A stretch of 64,000 nt of DNA from Dermacentor variabilis (GCF_050947875.1 NC_134569.1:207752127-207816126); one strand, 5' to 3'; counted from the stretch's first letter, positions 10,512-20,997 are shown. The notes: generated by a model not told the origin, from the sequence alone. A program made the numbers and translations.

Positions 10512-11936
10512 AGGGGGGGGGGCGGATGGCGTCACTGCCGCCTCACTGGGTGTAGGTCGGACAGCCGCCGGAGACCGTTGTGGCGCTGCCCCCTGACGCG
10601 CCACTTCGGCAAATGTGTTTTTGGGCAGGTAAGATACCCGCCTGCGTGCCTCCTTGAAAGTTATGTTTTCCTTTACTTTGATCGTGACTATTTCTCTCTC
10701 CTTCTTCCAGGATGGGCACGACTGCGAGTATGCAGCGTGCTCCCCTTCACAGTTTACACAATGGAGAGTGCTCCCGCAAGTTTCATAAGTATGTACGTGG
10801 GTACTGCACTTCGCACAGGTTTGACGGCCTCGGCAGCTCTGCGAACTGTGGCCGAAACGTTGACATTTGAAACATCTGAGGGGATTTGGCACATATGGCC
10901 TAACACGGGGCTTGATATACCCGGCCTCTACGGACTCGGGCAGAATACTTGAGCCGAACGTCAATGTAAGGTGTTTGGTCTTGATTTCTTTGCTGTCACA
11001 CCTGATCTTAATTCTTTTAACATTGATTACATTCGCCCTCCAAGAGTTCATCCTCAGTGAGCTCCGGCAAGTCATCGTCCGAGACAACACCGCGGCTTGT
11101 GTTCATCGTACGGTGCGGGGTTACAATTACTTGGATATCCCCAAATGACACTAGTTTTGTCAATTTCTCGTAATGTTTCTGATCGCGGAGCTCCAAGAGG
11201 AGATCACCGCTTGCCATCCTCGACGCCTTATAACCTGGACCAAAGACTTCAGTCAGTGTCTTAGAAACAAGGAATGGTGAGATTGTTCGAACTGGTTTAG
11301 CTGGTTTTTCAGAGTGGATCACGTGAAAACGAGGGAAAGATTCTTTTTGCCGACCAAAAAACTGGGATACTTCATCGGTGCGCCTTCTTTTCTGAGGGCG
11401 ATCAGGAAGCGGAGGGCAGGAGGTTGCCATAAAGGAATTGAATTTTCAGCAATAACGCTAGCCACCCACCATGGAGCCCTACAAGGGGACAGGTCCTGCA
11501 AAGGCCAGCAGTACGTTATCACTATAACCAATATGAGATAACCTAGGTTGGTTATTCACACAAGGTTAACCCTTGCTGCCTGGAAAAAATTGGAAGTAAG
11601 CGGAAGCTAGGAGAAGACAGGAAAGATGAAAAGTAAGAGAAAGACGAAGATTGGAGGGAGAGAGAGAAGCAGGAAAAGGCAACTACCGATTTCGTCCCGG
11701 TTGGGTCAGTCCGGGGGTGCCGTCTACGTGAAGGAGAGGCCAAAGAGGTGTGTTATGTCCGCCGGGGGGCCTTGAAGGTCCGAACACACAGCATCGGCTC
11801 AACCCCCAGGATCCCCCTTTCCCCGGACACGGCTAAGCCGCGCACAGCTACACGCGGGAGGGTCCAACCCTCGTGTGCTCGGGTACGTGGTGTCGCAACA
11901 CACCAAACGCCTGCTGAAGCAGACGCCCCTGCGGGG
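10512..11936 (-). mobile_element. LINE-B: family-1 fragment with 5' UTR and ORF1 only
   Basis: Minus-strand copy with an intact 5' end at 11,936 and an ORF1 that stops abruptly at a 10-base G run (10,513-10,522) abutting the 5' end of LINE-A. It lacks all of ORF2, the reverse of the 5' truncation expected from target-primed reverse transcription. Its 5' end abuts plus-strand LINE-C. Confidence 0.8.
10523..11430 (-). pseudogene. LINE-B ORF1 (C-terminally truncated, frameshifted)
   Basis: The ATG at 11,430 opens MATSCPPLPDRPQKR, matching MDSSFPPLPDRPQKR in LINE-E. The N-terminal domain runs to about 11,020. A frameshift there separates it from the zinc-knuckle half (10,425-11,090), which contains CFKCQRFGHSSQSC, CAKCSTHVHTYETC and CVNCEGEHAAYSQSC. 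The Pro-rich tail is cut off at the junction with LINE-A. Confidence 0.8.
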
Positions 11937-12650
11937 CCCTGCGGTTTTAATTTCAGCGGCAGAAAAAACAATACCTCAAACATCCAGCCTTGTGCGAAAA
12001 AAACATTTCCCTTGGTGGACTCCTGAGTGCACAGAAACAAAGAAGCTTCAAAATAGGGCCTGGGGTATGTTACGAAGACACCCCACCTATACCAACCTTT
12101 TATGCTTTAAACAGGCCGAAGCCAAGGCACGATTTATCAGAAGGCAGGTAGAAAAATCATCGTGGAAGAAATACGTATCTTCCATAAACAGTGCAGTCAC
12201 ATCTAAACGCATGTGGGAACAGGTTAAAAAGTTTCGGGGAGATTACTAATCTTCCACAATACCGTTACTTACAAGTCCAGACACACAAACAACAATACAA
12301 GAACAGGCAGATATACTTGGCGAACATTTCCGTGATGTATCCAGTTCAGGGAATTATACAAAAGAATTCCTACAGTACAAACAGTCTGCTGAAAAACAGA
12401 AGCTGCCCACTACTGGCGCGTTAAATGAACCATACAATTCCCCCCTCACACAACAAGAAAAAGAGTCCTTTCTGCAGGGAAAAACACAGCGCCAGGACAC
12501 GACCGTATTCACTACGCCATGCTGGCTCATCTATCTCAGGCATCTGTAGAAGCTCTCCTTAAATTTTTCAACATAATCTGGGAATCAGGTATAATGCCCG
12601 AAGAGTGGAAAAAAGCAATAGTAGTTCCATTTCTAAAAGCTGGTAAGCGG
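11937..12650 (+). pseudogene. LINE-C ORF2 fragment: endonuclease end to RT start
   Basis: Plus-strand remnant of an I-like LINE related to family 1. It encodes the segment between endonuclease and RT (FPWWTPECTETKKLQNRAWG) and the start of RT (MLAHLSQASVEALL ... EWKKAIVVPF), with stops and frameshifts around 12,245-12,480. It begins at the 5' end of LINE-B and stops where a minus-strand RT (LINE-G) starts. The same protein region is therefore present twice, in opposite orientation. Confidence 0.7.
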
Positions 12651-13780
12651 ATGCCCAGTTCAGCCAGGTCCTGAATGATCCCAAACCTCCACGTTGTATC
12701 ATATGCCCTCTCCAAATCGAAGAAGACAGACAGTGTTGCCTGTGTATAAAAGCTTCACGAACAGTATTTTCAAGACGGACAAGGTGATCGGTGGTGGAGC
12801 AAGCCTTTTTAAAACCGCATTGATGGACATCCAGGAGCTCCCGGTCTTCTAACACAAATGTTAGTCTGATATTCAACAGACTTTCAAAGGACTTTGCTAG
12901 ACAGCTAGTCAGAGCTATCGGCCTATAGCTGCTAGGAAGGATGGATGGTTTTTCGGGTTTTAATAATGGAACAATAATGGCGATCTTCCAGGCTTTGGGA
13001 AGTTTCCCTGATACCCAAACTTTGCTAAAAAAATTTAAAAGTGCCTCCACAGCCGGTTCAGAGAGATGAGCTAACATATGATAATGTATTTCGTCTGGGC
13101 AAGGTGCAGTTTGCTTACCAGCGGACAGTACTCTATTAATTTCCTGAACTGTAAGTTACCATCAGGTTCATTTGTACCGCCACTTGTCGGCAGTCTTTGT
13201 CTTTCAGCTGTGTTTTTGTATTTCAGGAATGATTCTGAATAGTGAGATGAACTGGAGATCGCAGAAAAATATTCACCCAGAATATCTGCCTGTTCTTCTA
13301 TATTTGTCTGTATACCAGGGTCAGACAGAAATGGAACCGTGAATGGGGAGTAGCTGCCATTTATTTTTTTTTACCATCTCCCACATTTGTTTTGATGTAA
13401 TTGTGCTATTTAGTGAGGACACGTAACCTTGCCATGAAGTTTTTTCTGCATTACGGCGAATATGCCGGGCTTTTGCTCTGAAGTTTTAGAACTTGATGAA
13501 ATTTTCCTGCGTTGGGTACCTACGAAAAACTCCCCAGGCTTTGTTTTGTCTCCTTTTCGCGTCTCGGCATTCTTGTGTGTACCAAATTTTGTGATTCTGT
13601 TTTACTACTCCAGACGACTGAGGAATTACCAGGCGTGCAGCGGTTAAAATACAGTTGCTGATAGCTTCATTCAGTTCGTCTATGCTTAAATCATCTGAAA
13701 CTATATTATCTAAGCTGGCCCTTTCTTTAAAACGTGCCCAGTCGGCTAAATGTAACTTCCACCGTCGTGGTTCTGTTAGA
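12651..13780 (-). pseudogene. LINE-G, left part: linker and RT fragment
   Basis: Minus-strand remnant of ORF2. From 13,780 leftward it has the end of the endonuclease (RRWKLHLADWARFKE), the linker (KIWYTQECRDAKRRQNKAWG) and RT motifs (YRPIALTSCLAKSFESLL at 12,568-13,077), with frameshifts. The upstream half of the same ORF2 lies at 25,873-26,550; LINE-E separates the two. A near-perfect 14-bp target duplication (13,767-13,780 and 25,873-25,886) confirms the split. Confidence 0.78.
13767..13780. repeat. LINE-E target-site duplication, left copy
   Basis: GTGGTTCTGTTAGA, matched at 25,873-25,886 by GTGGTTGTGTTAGA (13 of 14 identical). Confidence 0.8.
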
Positions 13781-14146
13781 TGATGACGTTTGATGTTTAA
13801 TGGCACAAGGGCCAGGTGTGACCAAAGCGCGCCATGCTAATGTTAATGAGTTCGCGGTGGACAGATTATTTCTGTGATCTTAATGTGTCGTGGCTGTAAA
13901 GGGGCCTAAAAGAGTTCATGCAAATTCCATAAAATGTACGAGTAATAAAATTATTGGAATGACTATTGACGTGTACTATGAACATTGGAAGGCATTGAGA
14001 AAAGATGATGCAAGATATGAAATACGTGAGATGCTAAAATGTCTGGAGCACTTCTGCCTCACCAGAGCCCTTGAAAGCCAAGGACCTAGAGGCATGTGCT
14101 GTACAAAGAACACTATCGTAGATGTATCCTCTGGAAAGAGGATGCA
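13781..14146 (-). other. LINE-E 3' UTR
   Basis: Non-coding 3' part after the ORF2 stop at 14,147. It shares the GGCNCAAGGGCCAGGT motif and general layout with the tails of LINE-A and LINE-K, with a decayed trinucleotide run at 13,781-13,795. Confidence 0.65.
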
Positions 14147-14719
14147 CTACGGAATAATTGGGCTTGTCACGTGTAGCACAACATCTTTCAAGTAAGCGAG
14201 GACTGCTTTGGTCTTAAAAATCGGTTCTACACCAAGAAACATGGCCGGATGCAGAGGGACGTGATGGCTGTATGCAAAAGGAAAATGTTTCCTCCTGTCT
14301 CTTTCGGCTTCCCGCCACTCCAGTAAGACGTGGAGGACAGAAAGCCTGTCGCCGCATCTACCACAGGTTGGAGGCTCGTTACCAGTCAGGAGAACGTTAT
14401 GAGTGCCGAACGTGTGCCCTATTCTTAGTCTAGTGAACAGGACGTCTGTTCTTCGTGCTTTCGTTGTTGGGTGCCAGAAACCTAACTTAGGCTTAATTAC
14501 GTGAAGCTTATTACTCGTTTCTGCGTCCCACAAGCGTTGCCAGTGGCTTCGCAGTTTGTTTCTGAGGAAAGGCTTCATGTCTGTGGCAGGGACTGCAGCA
14601 GAACGAGTACCCTGCGATGCCATTGATTTGGCCATCTCGTCAGCAAGCACATTTCCCTGGATTCCTCTATGGCCAGGAACCCAGCATATTACTACATGTC
14701 TGTGTGATGAGTAGATGTT
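14147..14719 (-). pseudogene. LINE-E ORF2 C-terminal part (RNase H end and zinc motif)
   Basis: Minus strand. Begins in the RNase H domain with HVVICWVPGHRGIQGNVLAD, then has a CGRCGDRLSVLHVLLEW stretch (degenerate CCHH-type motif common at LINE ORF2 ends) and ends at the stop at 14,147. The preceding RNase H residues lie at 20,998 and above, across LINE-F. It is open through the whole segment. Confidence 0.85.
14710..14719. repeat. LINE-F target-site duplication, left copy
   Basis: AGTAGATGTT, repeated exactly at 20,998-21,007. Confidence 0.88.
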
Positions 14720-14954
14720 CTTTTTTCGCCCCGGACACTCGTAGCGAGCGGTCGCATTCCCCCTCGCTCCGACGACCACGGCACTCGCTACAGCCCTCGT
14801 TGTGAGAGTTTTTTTTGTTTTTTTAATCCCTAACCCTAGCTACTTGTTAACCTTCTCCCACGACAGCGCTCTTGAGCGTAGCCCTTTTTAGGGCTCCCAG
14901 GGGAGAAGGTATGAACCTGCAGCCGGCCGTTCCGGCCCTTGGTTGGACCCTGAC

Positions 14955-17045
14955 ATGGATGACATCCAGGACACAGTGCCCGGGTTTCGTCTCGGCACAC
15001 CACAGCCTCGCTCGCGAGCACTGGACTTGCTACTTTTGGAGGCCCGCCGTGTGCTAGGTTCGGAAGGGATGCCAAAGCGCCTGTCACCGACAACCCGTAA
15101 GAACGCCGGCCGCAAGAACGCCAACCGCCACGCACGTGGCAACCGCCATCGCCGAGAGGCCGCCAACACCACTGCCGCCGCAGCATCTCTCGCCGAGTTG
15201 GAAAGCGACAACAATGCCTCAGCGCCTACGTCTCCGAGTAGCAGCACGATCTCCTCCTCGCCGGCCACCAGCTCTGACAGCACGGAGTCGTCGCCATCGC
15301 TCAGCGCCTCGTGTAGCGGGTCACCAACCTCTAATCCCACGAGGTCTGATGGTTCGTCGTCTGCATCATTGCCTGCCTCACCGCTGACTCGCGTTGACAA
15401 CGAAACTACGACCGCGGCAGCGACGGAAAGCAGCCCACCGCCATCTCTCGAAGCTCCGCAACATGGCGAAAAACAAGCGAACGACTCCCGCCGGCGCCAT
15501 GACAGCCACCCGGCATCACCTTCCCTAGCCCTCCACGTGGCAGCGGTTGCCGAGCATTCGCAGAACGGGCCAGCTCCCCAAGCAAGCGCCGACAAGTCGA
15601 ACGGGGAACAACAAAAGCCCCCACTGGCCGAGCCACCCACTCGTCCGCGCCCGACAGAGCGAGAGGGAGAGGGTCAGTCTCCCTCGCCAATGACTCACGC
15701 CGGGGCCGCACCTGCGACAAGCTCTCAAGGTATGAGCAACGACGGCGCCGAAGTGAAAAAGGCAATGGGGGAAGGAATGCACTCCTCAACCGACCCAGCT
15801 AGCTCGGCGCACCCGCGCCCCAGCTGTGTTCTCGGGCCGCTCCAGCCGCTCGCTCCGCAAAGCAGCCAGCAGCAACAGCCCCACACCGAGCCAGAACGTC
15901 GCCCAGCACTCATCTCCGCCTCGGATTCAACCGAGCAGGCTAATAAACACAGCGCTAATCACCCCTCACTACCCAAGAGGGCCGGGAAAAGGAAGCCGCG
16001 CTACAGGCCTCTCGAGATGATCCCTCATACACCCTCGGTCGACGGCCCAGCTCCAGGAGAACGCGCTGACACGATCCTGTTTCGTCCCCAAGGGAAGAAA
16101 GGCAACTTCCTGAGACTGACGCAAGAATCTATCGCCGCACAGCTCTCAGCTATTCAGGGAGCACACCGCGTGCGGGTGAACTTTCGACGGAATGTTGTCG
16201 CCGTGGGCGTGCTCCCGGAGGCAGAACTGTCACATCTCCTACAAGTCCGCACCGTCGGCGATGTGCCAGTGAGGGCGAAAGCTCTCACAAAAAACACCTG
16301 TGCTGGCACCATCTTCGGTGTCGACCGCTCGTTCGACGCGGACACAATAAGAGACCACCTTGAAGCCTCCGTGACCGTCCTCTCATGCGAGCGCAGGGGC
16401 CACAACATAGCGGTGCGATTCGCCGGCAACGCCGTTCCAGCCGAAGTGCTCCTCTTCAAGCAGCGTCGCACGGTTCGTCCCAGACTCCCGCGGCCACTCC
16501 AGTGCGATCGATGCGGCTTGTTTGGTCACGCCGGCGCAACATGTTCGCGCGATGCCCGCTGCCTCCGTTGCGGAGAATCACACGCCACCGCCGACTGCAC
16601 CGCGCAGAGGCCGCGCTGCATTAACTGCAGCGGGAATCACGCAACCTCGGAGCCGCGCTGCCCCAACTGGCAAATGGAGAGGAAGGCTGCCGTACTGTTG
16701 TCACTGTCGCCAGAGCCTCTCACGCGACAGCAGGCGATCGCTAAAGCTCGCGCCTCATCAGACGCCATCCGACGGAAGCAAGGAGCAGCCACCCGTCCTT
16801 CCGCGGTCGTACAACCTGGGTTGTCATATAGAGACGCGCTCAGCGGTGGCGGCGCCCAGCCGGCGGAGCAAGCGCAGACGGAACAGCCCACTACCTCCGC
16901 CACCTCCGATCCAAAGGATGCAGTTATTGCGGCCCTCGCAGCAGCACTGCGCGTCCTCATAGAGACAGCAGCGATGGACGACACCACTCGGCAAATGTGC
17001 GTCGCGGCACTTGCAGCCCAGCAAGCCCTGCCCCAGCATGGATAG
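14955..17045 (+). CDS. LINE-F ORF1: gag-like protein with three zinc knuckles
   Basis: RNA-binding protein of the LINE-F ribonucleoprotein, about 696 aa from the ATG at 14,955; the frame is also open upstream to 14,943. The N-terminal half is low-complexity Ser/Pro/Ala-rich. A folded region starts near MIPHTPSVDGPAPGER, and three knuckles follow: CDRCGLFGHAGATC, CLRCGESHATADC and CINCSGNHATSEPRC. The C-terminus is Ala-rich. No internal stop is present. Its UAG overlaps the ORF2 start as ATGGATAG (17,038-17,045). Confidence 0.88.
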   Translation: MDDIQDTVPGFRLGTPQPRSRALDLLLLEARRVLGSEGMPKRLSPTTRKNAGRKNANRHARGNRHRREAANTTAAAASLAELESDNNASAPTSPSSSTISSSPATSSDSTESSPSLSASCSGSPTSNPTRSDGSSSASLPASPLTRVDNETTTAAATESSPPPSLEAPQHGEKQANDSRRRHDSHPASPSLALHVAAVAEHSQNGPAPQASADKSNGEQQKPPLAEPPTRPRPTEREGEGQSPSPMTHAGAAPATSSQGMSNDGAEVKKAMGEGMHSSTDPASSAHPRPSCVLGPLQPLAPQSSQQQQPHTEPERRPALISASDSTEQANKHSANHPSLPKRAGKRKPRYRPLEMIPHTPSVDGPAPGERADTILFRPQGKKGNFLRLTQESIAAQLSAIQGAHRVRVNFRRNVVAVGVLPEAELSHLLQVRTVGDVPVRAKALTKNTCAGTIFGVDRSFDADTIRDHLEASVTVLSCERRGHNIAVRFAGNAVPAEVLLFKQRRTVRPRLPRPLQCDRCGLFGHAGATCSRDARCLRCGESHATADCTAQRPRCINCSGNHATSEPRCPNWQMERKAAVLLSLSPEPLTRQQAIAKARASSDAIRRKQGAATRPSAVVQPGLSYRDALSGGGAQPAEQAQTEQPTTSATSDPKDAVIAALAAALRVLIETAAMDDTTRQMCVAALAAQQALPQHG

Positions 17046-20000
17046 GCGATCTCCGAAACGTCGGCCGCGCATCCTCCAGTGGAATGTCCGCTCGATGCGC
17101 TGCCGTCACGCTGAACTCGCCGAGCACCTCTCACTACACGAATACGATGTGCTCGCGCTACAAGAAACTTACGCGCGTCCCGGCGAGTTTAACCTCCCCG
17201 GATTTGTGGCCTATCACAGCGCCACCGAATGCCAGTCGCAGACCTGCAACAAGACTCATTGCTGCGACCCGCTGCATTCGCCTGGACGGTCCCGCGCATC
17301 TCTGTATGTTCGCGCATGTCTCGTGCAAGCCGACGTAAATGTCACCGACATCGTGACCAGTGGAATCGAGTGCGTGGCCGTGACTGTGCGTGTTGGGGGT
17401 ACCGACACCTGTGTCGCCAGTGTTTATGTTCGGCCCGTGCGTCGGTGGGACACCTCGTTCGTGGTTGCGCTTGTCGCTCGCATCGGAGGTGACTGTGTGG
17501 TGTTGGGTGACTTCAACAGTCACCACACAACATGGGGGTGCCCGCACACCGAGCCGCGAGGTAGGGACTTGCTGAACTCCATCCTCTCTGCGGGCCTCCT
17601 ACTTCTCAACACCGGCAGTCCCACATTCGTGCGCCGGGGTGCGCGGAAGAGCGCCATCGACTTGTCGCTTGTGAGCGAGGGTTGCCACTACGAGTGGCGA
17701 CGCAGCCCCGACACTCAGGGCTCCGATCATTACCCGATCTTCCTCGAGCCGCACGCTACAGCCCATAGACCGCGGCGCTCCTATCGTGTTACCGACTGGA
17801 CACAGTTTCGGAAACTCTGTGCCACGCCCCCTACTGCGAACACGGACTTCCTGACTCACGTGACACGTTGTGTCGACGCCGCCATGAAATGCTGTTCTGT
17901 GCCTGCGGGAACGCCGGTGCCCGACATCAAGCTGCTTAACCTTCGAGCTGTCCGGCGCCGCGCTGAACATCGAGCCATCAAGAGTGACAGGAGAGAGGAT
18001 TGGACTCTCTACAATCGCCTTGATGCGGCGTGCCGCCGTCATGCCAGGCAGCGGCGCAATCAGAGCTGGAGCAGTTTGTGTGTGTCGCTCGACGATACGC
18101 GCAACAGATCGCGCCCGTGGCGAATTCTCGGCGCTCTCCTTCGACCAAAGGTCCCTCGCTGTCCTGCACTTTCCATCGCGGTCGCACAGGGCTTGAGCGC
18201 AGAGCAGCTCGCGGACGCGTTCGCCGCCGCCTTTGCACCGCCGCCGCCGTTGCTTCCGCCCGATGGCCCAGTTTTCGAGCTTCCCGAGCTTCCTGAGCAC
18301 AACAAAGCCGCTCTCCTCGCGCCGCTTCGCTACTTCCCGACGAACGGAATTCTGCAGCAGGTGAAGGCGCTGTGCACGGAGGACTTCACCTTGAGCGAGC
18401 TCCGCATCGTGCTCAACGCTCGTAGGCGACGTTCTGCGCCGGGCGCGGATGGAATCACCTACCAGACGTTGCGAAACATCGACGACGAGCAGCTCCCATC
18501 GCTGTTGGAGGTGTACAACCGCGTCTGGCGCACCGGCGTCGTCCCTCCCGAGTGGAAAGAAGCAACCGTGGTACCTCTCCTCAAGAGTGGCAAACCGCGA
18601 AGCAGCGTGAGCTCCTACCGCCCGGTTTCACTCACGTCTGTCGCCGGTAATACATTCGAAGCTATGGCACTTCGTCGTCTGGAGTGGATTGCGGCGGCAC
18701 TCTACGCATTCGCTCCCGAGCAGAGCGGCTTCCGCCGGCTGCGCGCAACGGCTGACGCCCTGGCCGAGGTTGTCGCTACTCTCGAGCAGGCGGCGAGCCG
18801 TTGCGAGGCCGGCTACCTCGTCCTGCTTGATGTACAGGGCGCCTTCGATGGGCTGCCGCATTCTACGATCGTCAGTGCGCTGCACGAGCTCGGCGTCACC
18901 GACCGGCTACTCGACTACGTGCGAGCCTTCTTGTCTGATCGCACGCTTCGGGTGCGGGTTGGAGGTGCGCTCAGCCGGCCGCGCAGTGTGTTTTCTGGTG
19001 TTCCGCAGGGCAGTGTTTTGCGCCCCTTTTTGTTTAATCTTGCCCTCGCGCGACTTCCGGACTACATCCCAAAAGCGATGTCGCACGAAGTACGGGTTGC
19101 AATCTACGCTGACGACATCGCCCTCTTTGCGACTGGCCCTACTCAAGTCGGCTATCAGGTGCGTGCATCTGTCCAGACTGCAATTGACGCGGTGGACCAG
19201 TACATGGGAAGCATCGGGCTCCAGCTGTCGGTGACCAAAACAGAGGCACTACTGGTACACCCGCGAGGAACGCGAGCACGTTCCGAAGCGCCACCGCTGA
19301 CTCTGCGCCGTTGCCCGCTCCCGTGGCGCAAGAGCATCCGTTACCTCGGCCTGCAGATCGACTGCCGAGTCAACTTCAATGCGGCCGTCTCCCACATCTG
19401 CAAGCAATCAAGGAAAGTCGCCAGCGCCGCGCGCTCTCTTCTCGCGCGTGGACACGGATGCACGCCGCAACTCGCACTGCGCGTTTACAACTCTGTGGCC
19501 ACATCGAGGGCACTCTACGCCCTCCCCACCACCAACGCTCGAGCGGCGAATTGGAATGCCATTGACATGGCGCACCGTACTGCGGTGCGAGAATTATACG
19601 GCCTCCCCCGCTCCTCCCAAGTAGGGGCGACACTCGCGGAAGTGGGCAACTGGCCGCCATCGCTTCGTGCACGAAAGCAGGCGCTCCACCACATTGAGCG
19701 CCTGCAGCGCTCACCACAGGGCCAGCGGCTCGTCTGCAGACTCCACTCCCTGCCGAACTCGGGAATGGGCAAGTGCGCCACCGAGTTCTCAAAGCTCATC
19801 GGGTCGTCGCCACAGTTCGTCTCCCTGCCGTACTACTCCAGTCTGCTCGACGTGAACATCGCGGTGCCTGGCGTCGCATCAAAGCGCCGAACTGCGGTGT
19901 GCGCCATGAGGCAGGAGACCGCCTCCCTACTGCACGAGCGACTGGCAGGACGACTTCTCGTCTACACCGATGGCTCGGTGACGCCGGACGGGTCTGGTGC

Positions 20001-20601
20001 TGCGGCTTGCACGGCACCGGACATCTCGGAAACGCGCCAGTGCCGACTGCGCTTTGCCGCGTCATCAACAGTGGCCGAACTCGCCGCCATCGATCTCGCT
20101 GCCGACCTTCTTTTGGAACATCCGAACATTGTGTCAGCGGCCATTCTCACTGACTCTCGTGCGGCGCTTTGCATGCTGGCCAGGGACTACGGCGGAGTGC
20201 CCCTTGTTGTTCGAGTTGGCTGCAAGCTGCGACACATCGTGAATCAAGGCTGCGACCTGGCGCTTCAATGGATACCCGCGCACATCGGATTGCCAGGCAA
20301 CGAGGAGGCTGACTCCCTCGCCAAGGCGGCGCATGGTGAGCGCTTTCCCCTCACCCACATGGTGACGAGCTTCGACGCGGCCAAGACAGCGGTTCTGCGC
20401 AGCCTCACTGCGCAACTCCCGATCGGCGCGTCGCGGCGGGAACGCCCCCGCGCCTGCTCCCGCGTGCGGGCCTCTCTCGGGCTGACTGCGCCTTCCTTCT
20501 CCGCCTGCGCATCGGCTGCTACAAAACAGTGGCGCGCACACACAGGCTCACGGGAACCGGCAGCCCCGTGTGTGGTAACTGCGACGACGTGGAGACACTA
20601 G
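17038..20601 (+). CDS. LINE-F ORF2: APE endonuclease, reverse transcriptase, RNase H
   Basis: Retrotransposition enzyme, 1,187 aa from the ATG at 17,038. Endonuclease motifs: ILQWNVRSMR, LQETY, LGDFNSHHTTWG and GSDHYPIF. RT motifs: APGADGITYQTL, YRPVSLTSV, GVPQGSVL and YADD at about residues 690-693. RNase H motifs: YTDGSVTPDGSG, LTDSRAAL and WIPAHIGLPGNEEADSLA. A single frame change between about 20,405 and 20,470 ends this frame early. The other frame (to 20,795) carries the expected C-terminal CGNCDDVETLEHLLLHC zinc-binding motif. The rest is open, so this copy is one indel from intact. Confidence 0.9.
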   Translation: MDRRSPKRRPRILQWNVRSMRCRHAELAEHLSLHEYDVLALQETYARPGEFNLPGFVAYHSATECQSQTCNKTHCCDPLHSPGRSRASLYVRACLVQADVNVTDIVTSGIECVAVTVRVGGTDTCVASVYVRPVRRWDTSFVVALVARIGGDCVVLGDFNSHHTTWGCPHTEPRGRDLLNSILSAGLLLLNTGSPTFVRRGARKSAIDLSLVSEGCHYEWRRSPDTQGSDHYPIFLEPHATAHRPRRSYRVTDWTQFRKLCATPPTANTDFLTHVTRCVDAAMKCCSVPAGTPVPDIKLLNLRAVRRRAEHRAIKSDRREDWTLYNRLDAACRRHARQRRNQSWSSLCVSLDDTRNRSRPWRILGALLRPKVPRCPALSIAVAQGLSAEQLADAFAAAFAPPPPLLPPDGPVFELPELPEHNKAALLAPLRYFPTNGILQQVKALCTEDFTLSELRIVLNARRRRSAPGADGITYQTLRNIDDEQLPSLLEVYNRVWRTGVVPPEWKEATVVPLLKSGKPRSSVSSYRPVSLTSVAGNTFEAMALRRLEWIAAALYAFAPEQSGFRRLRATADALAEVVATLEQAASRCEAGYLVLLDVQGAFDGLPHSTIVSALHELGVTDRLLDYVRAFLSDRTLRVRVGGALSRPRSVFSGVPQGSVLRPFLFNLALARLPDYIPKAMSHEVRVAIYADDIALFATGPTQVGYQVRASVQTAIDAVDQYMGSIGLQLSVTKTEALLVHPRGTRARSEAPPLTLRRCPLPWRKSIRYLGLQIDCRVNFNAAVSHICKQSRKVASAARSLLARGHGCTPQLALRVYNSVATSRALYALPTTNARAANWNAIDMAHRTAVRELYGLPRSSQVGATLAEVGNWPPSLRARKQALHHIERLQRSPQGQRLVCRLHSLPNSGMGKCATEFSKLIGSSPQFVSLPYYSSLLDVNIAVPGVASKRRTAVCAMRQETASLLHERLAGRLLVYTDGSVTPDGSGAAACTAPDISETRQCRLRFAASSTVAELAAIDLAADLLLEHPNIVSAAILTDSRAALCMLARDYGGVPLVVRVGCKLRHIVNQGCDLALQWIPAHIGLPGNEEADSLAKAAHGERFPLTHMVTSFDAAKTAVLRSLTAQLPIGASRRERPRACSRVRASLGLTAPSFSACASAATKQWRAHTGSREPAAPCVVTATTWRH

Positions 20602-20795
20602 AACACCTTCTGCTTCACTGCCCGGCCTTCGAGACCGAGAGGGAGGCTCTGTACGCCTCCTACCGCCGATATGGCTTGCCATGCACCACCCTGCGGTGCC
20701 TACTCTTCCCCAATGCTCACAGTTCCATCACCAAGCGTGCATTTTCGGCATTGATGGAATTCTGTGAAGCAACACACCTCAGAGCGCGGCTGTAG
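20470..20795 (+). pseudogene. LINE-F ORF2 C-terminal tail in shifted frame
   Basis: Contains the C-X2-C-X8-H-X4-C-type motif CGNCDDVETLEHLLLHC expected after RNase H in this ORF2, then a helical tail ending LRARL and a stop at 20,795. It lies in a different frame from 17,038-20,601, which shows the frameshift. Confidence 0.75.
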
Positions 20796-20997
20796 GCCCC
20801 GCAAACGCTTTGCTACATTGTCGCATTTTCTTTTTCGCTATTCCGGTCTCTCTCTCCTTTTTACTTCCGGTCACTATCTCCATCTTTTTCTCCCCACACC
20901 CCTTTCCCCGTGCAGTGCTGTTGAGGTGTCCTCCTGTGAGAGACAGTTACGGCACTGCACTTATCTCTTCCATTTCTCTTTAAAAATCACTTCACAC
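20796..20997 (+). other. LINE-F 3' UTR
   Basis: About 200 bp, pyrimidine-rich (TCTCTCTCC, TTTCTCCCC). No trinucleotide or poly(A) tail; ends TTCACAC directly before the duplicated AGTAGATGTT. Confidence 0.65.

Larger units (their letters stand above)
14720..20997 (+). mobile_element. LINE-F: nearly intact RNase H-bearing non-LTR retrotransposon
   Basis: A 6.3-kb plus-strand element, GC-rich compared with its AT-richer neighbours, bounded by the exact 10-bp duplication AGTAGATGTT. It has a 5' UTR (14,720-14,954), ORF1 (14,955-17,045), ORF2 (17,038-20,601, frameshifted to 20,795) and a pyrimidine-rich 3' UTR with no clear poly(A). It belongs to a different family from the flanking LINE-E: only general motif similarity is visible. 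APE-type endonuclease with C-terminal RNase H suggests the I/R1 group; the clade is not determined. Confidence 0.9.

Noticed and set aside
12640..12660. Twin-priming inversion within one LINE
   Set aside because: Both arms contain the same ORF2 region with clear divergence, which twin priming of one RNA would not give.
14888..15640. Long antisense ORF of 250 aa opposite LINE-F ORF1
   Set aside because: It is the mirror of a GC-rich, Ser/Pro/Ala-rich coding region; composition alone keeps that frame open, and it shows no domain.
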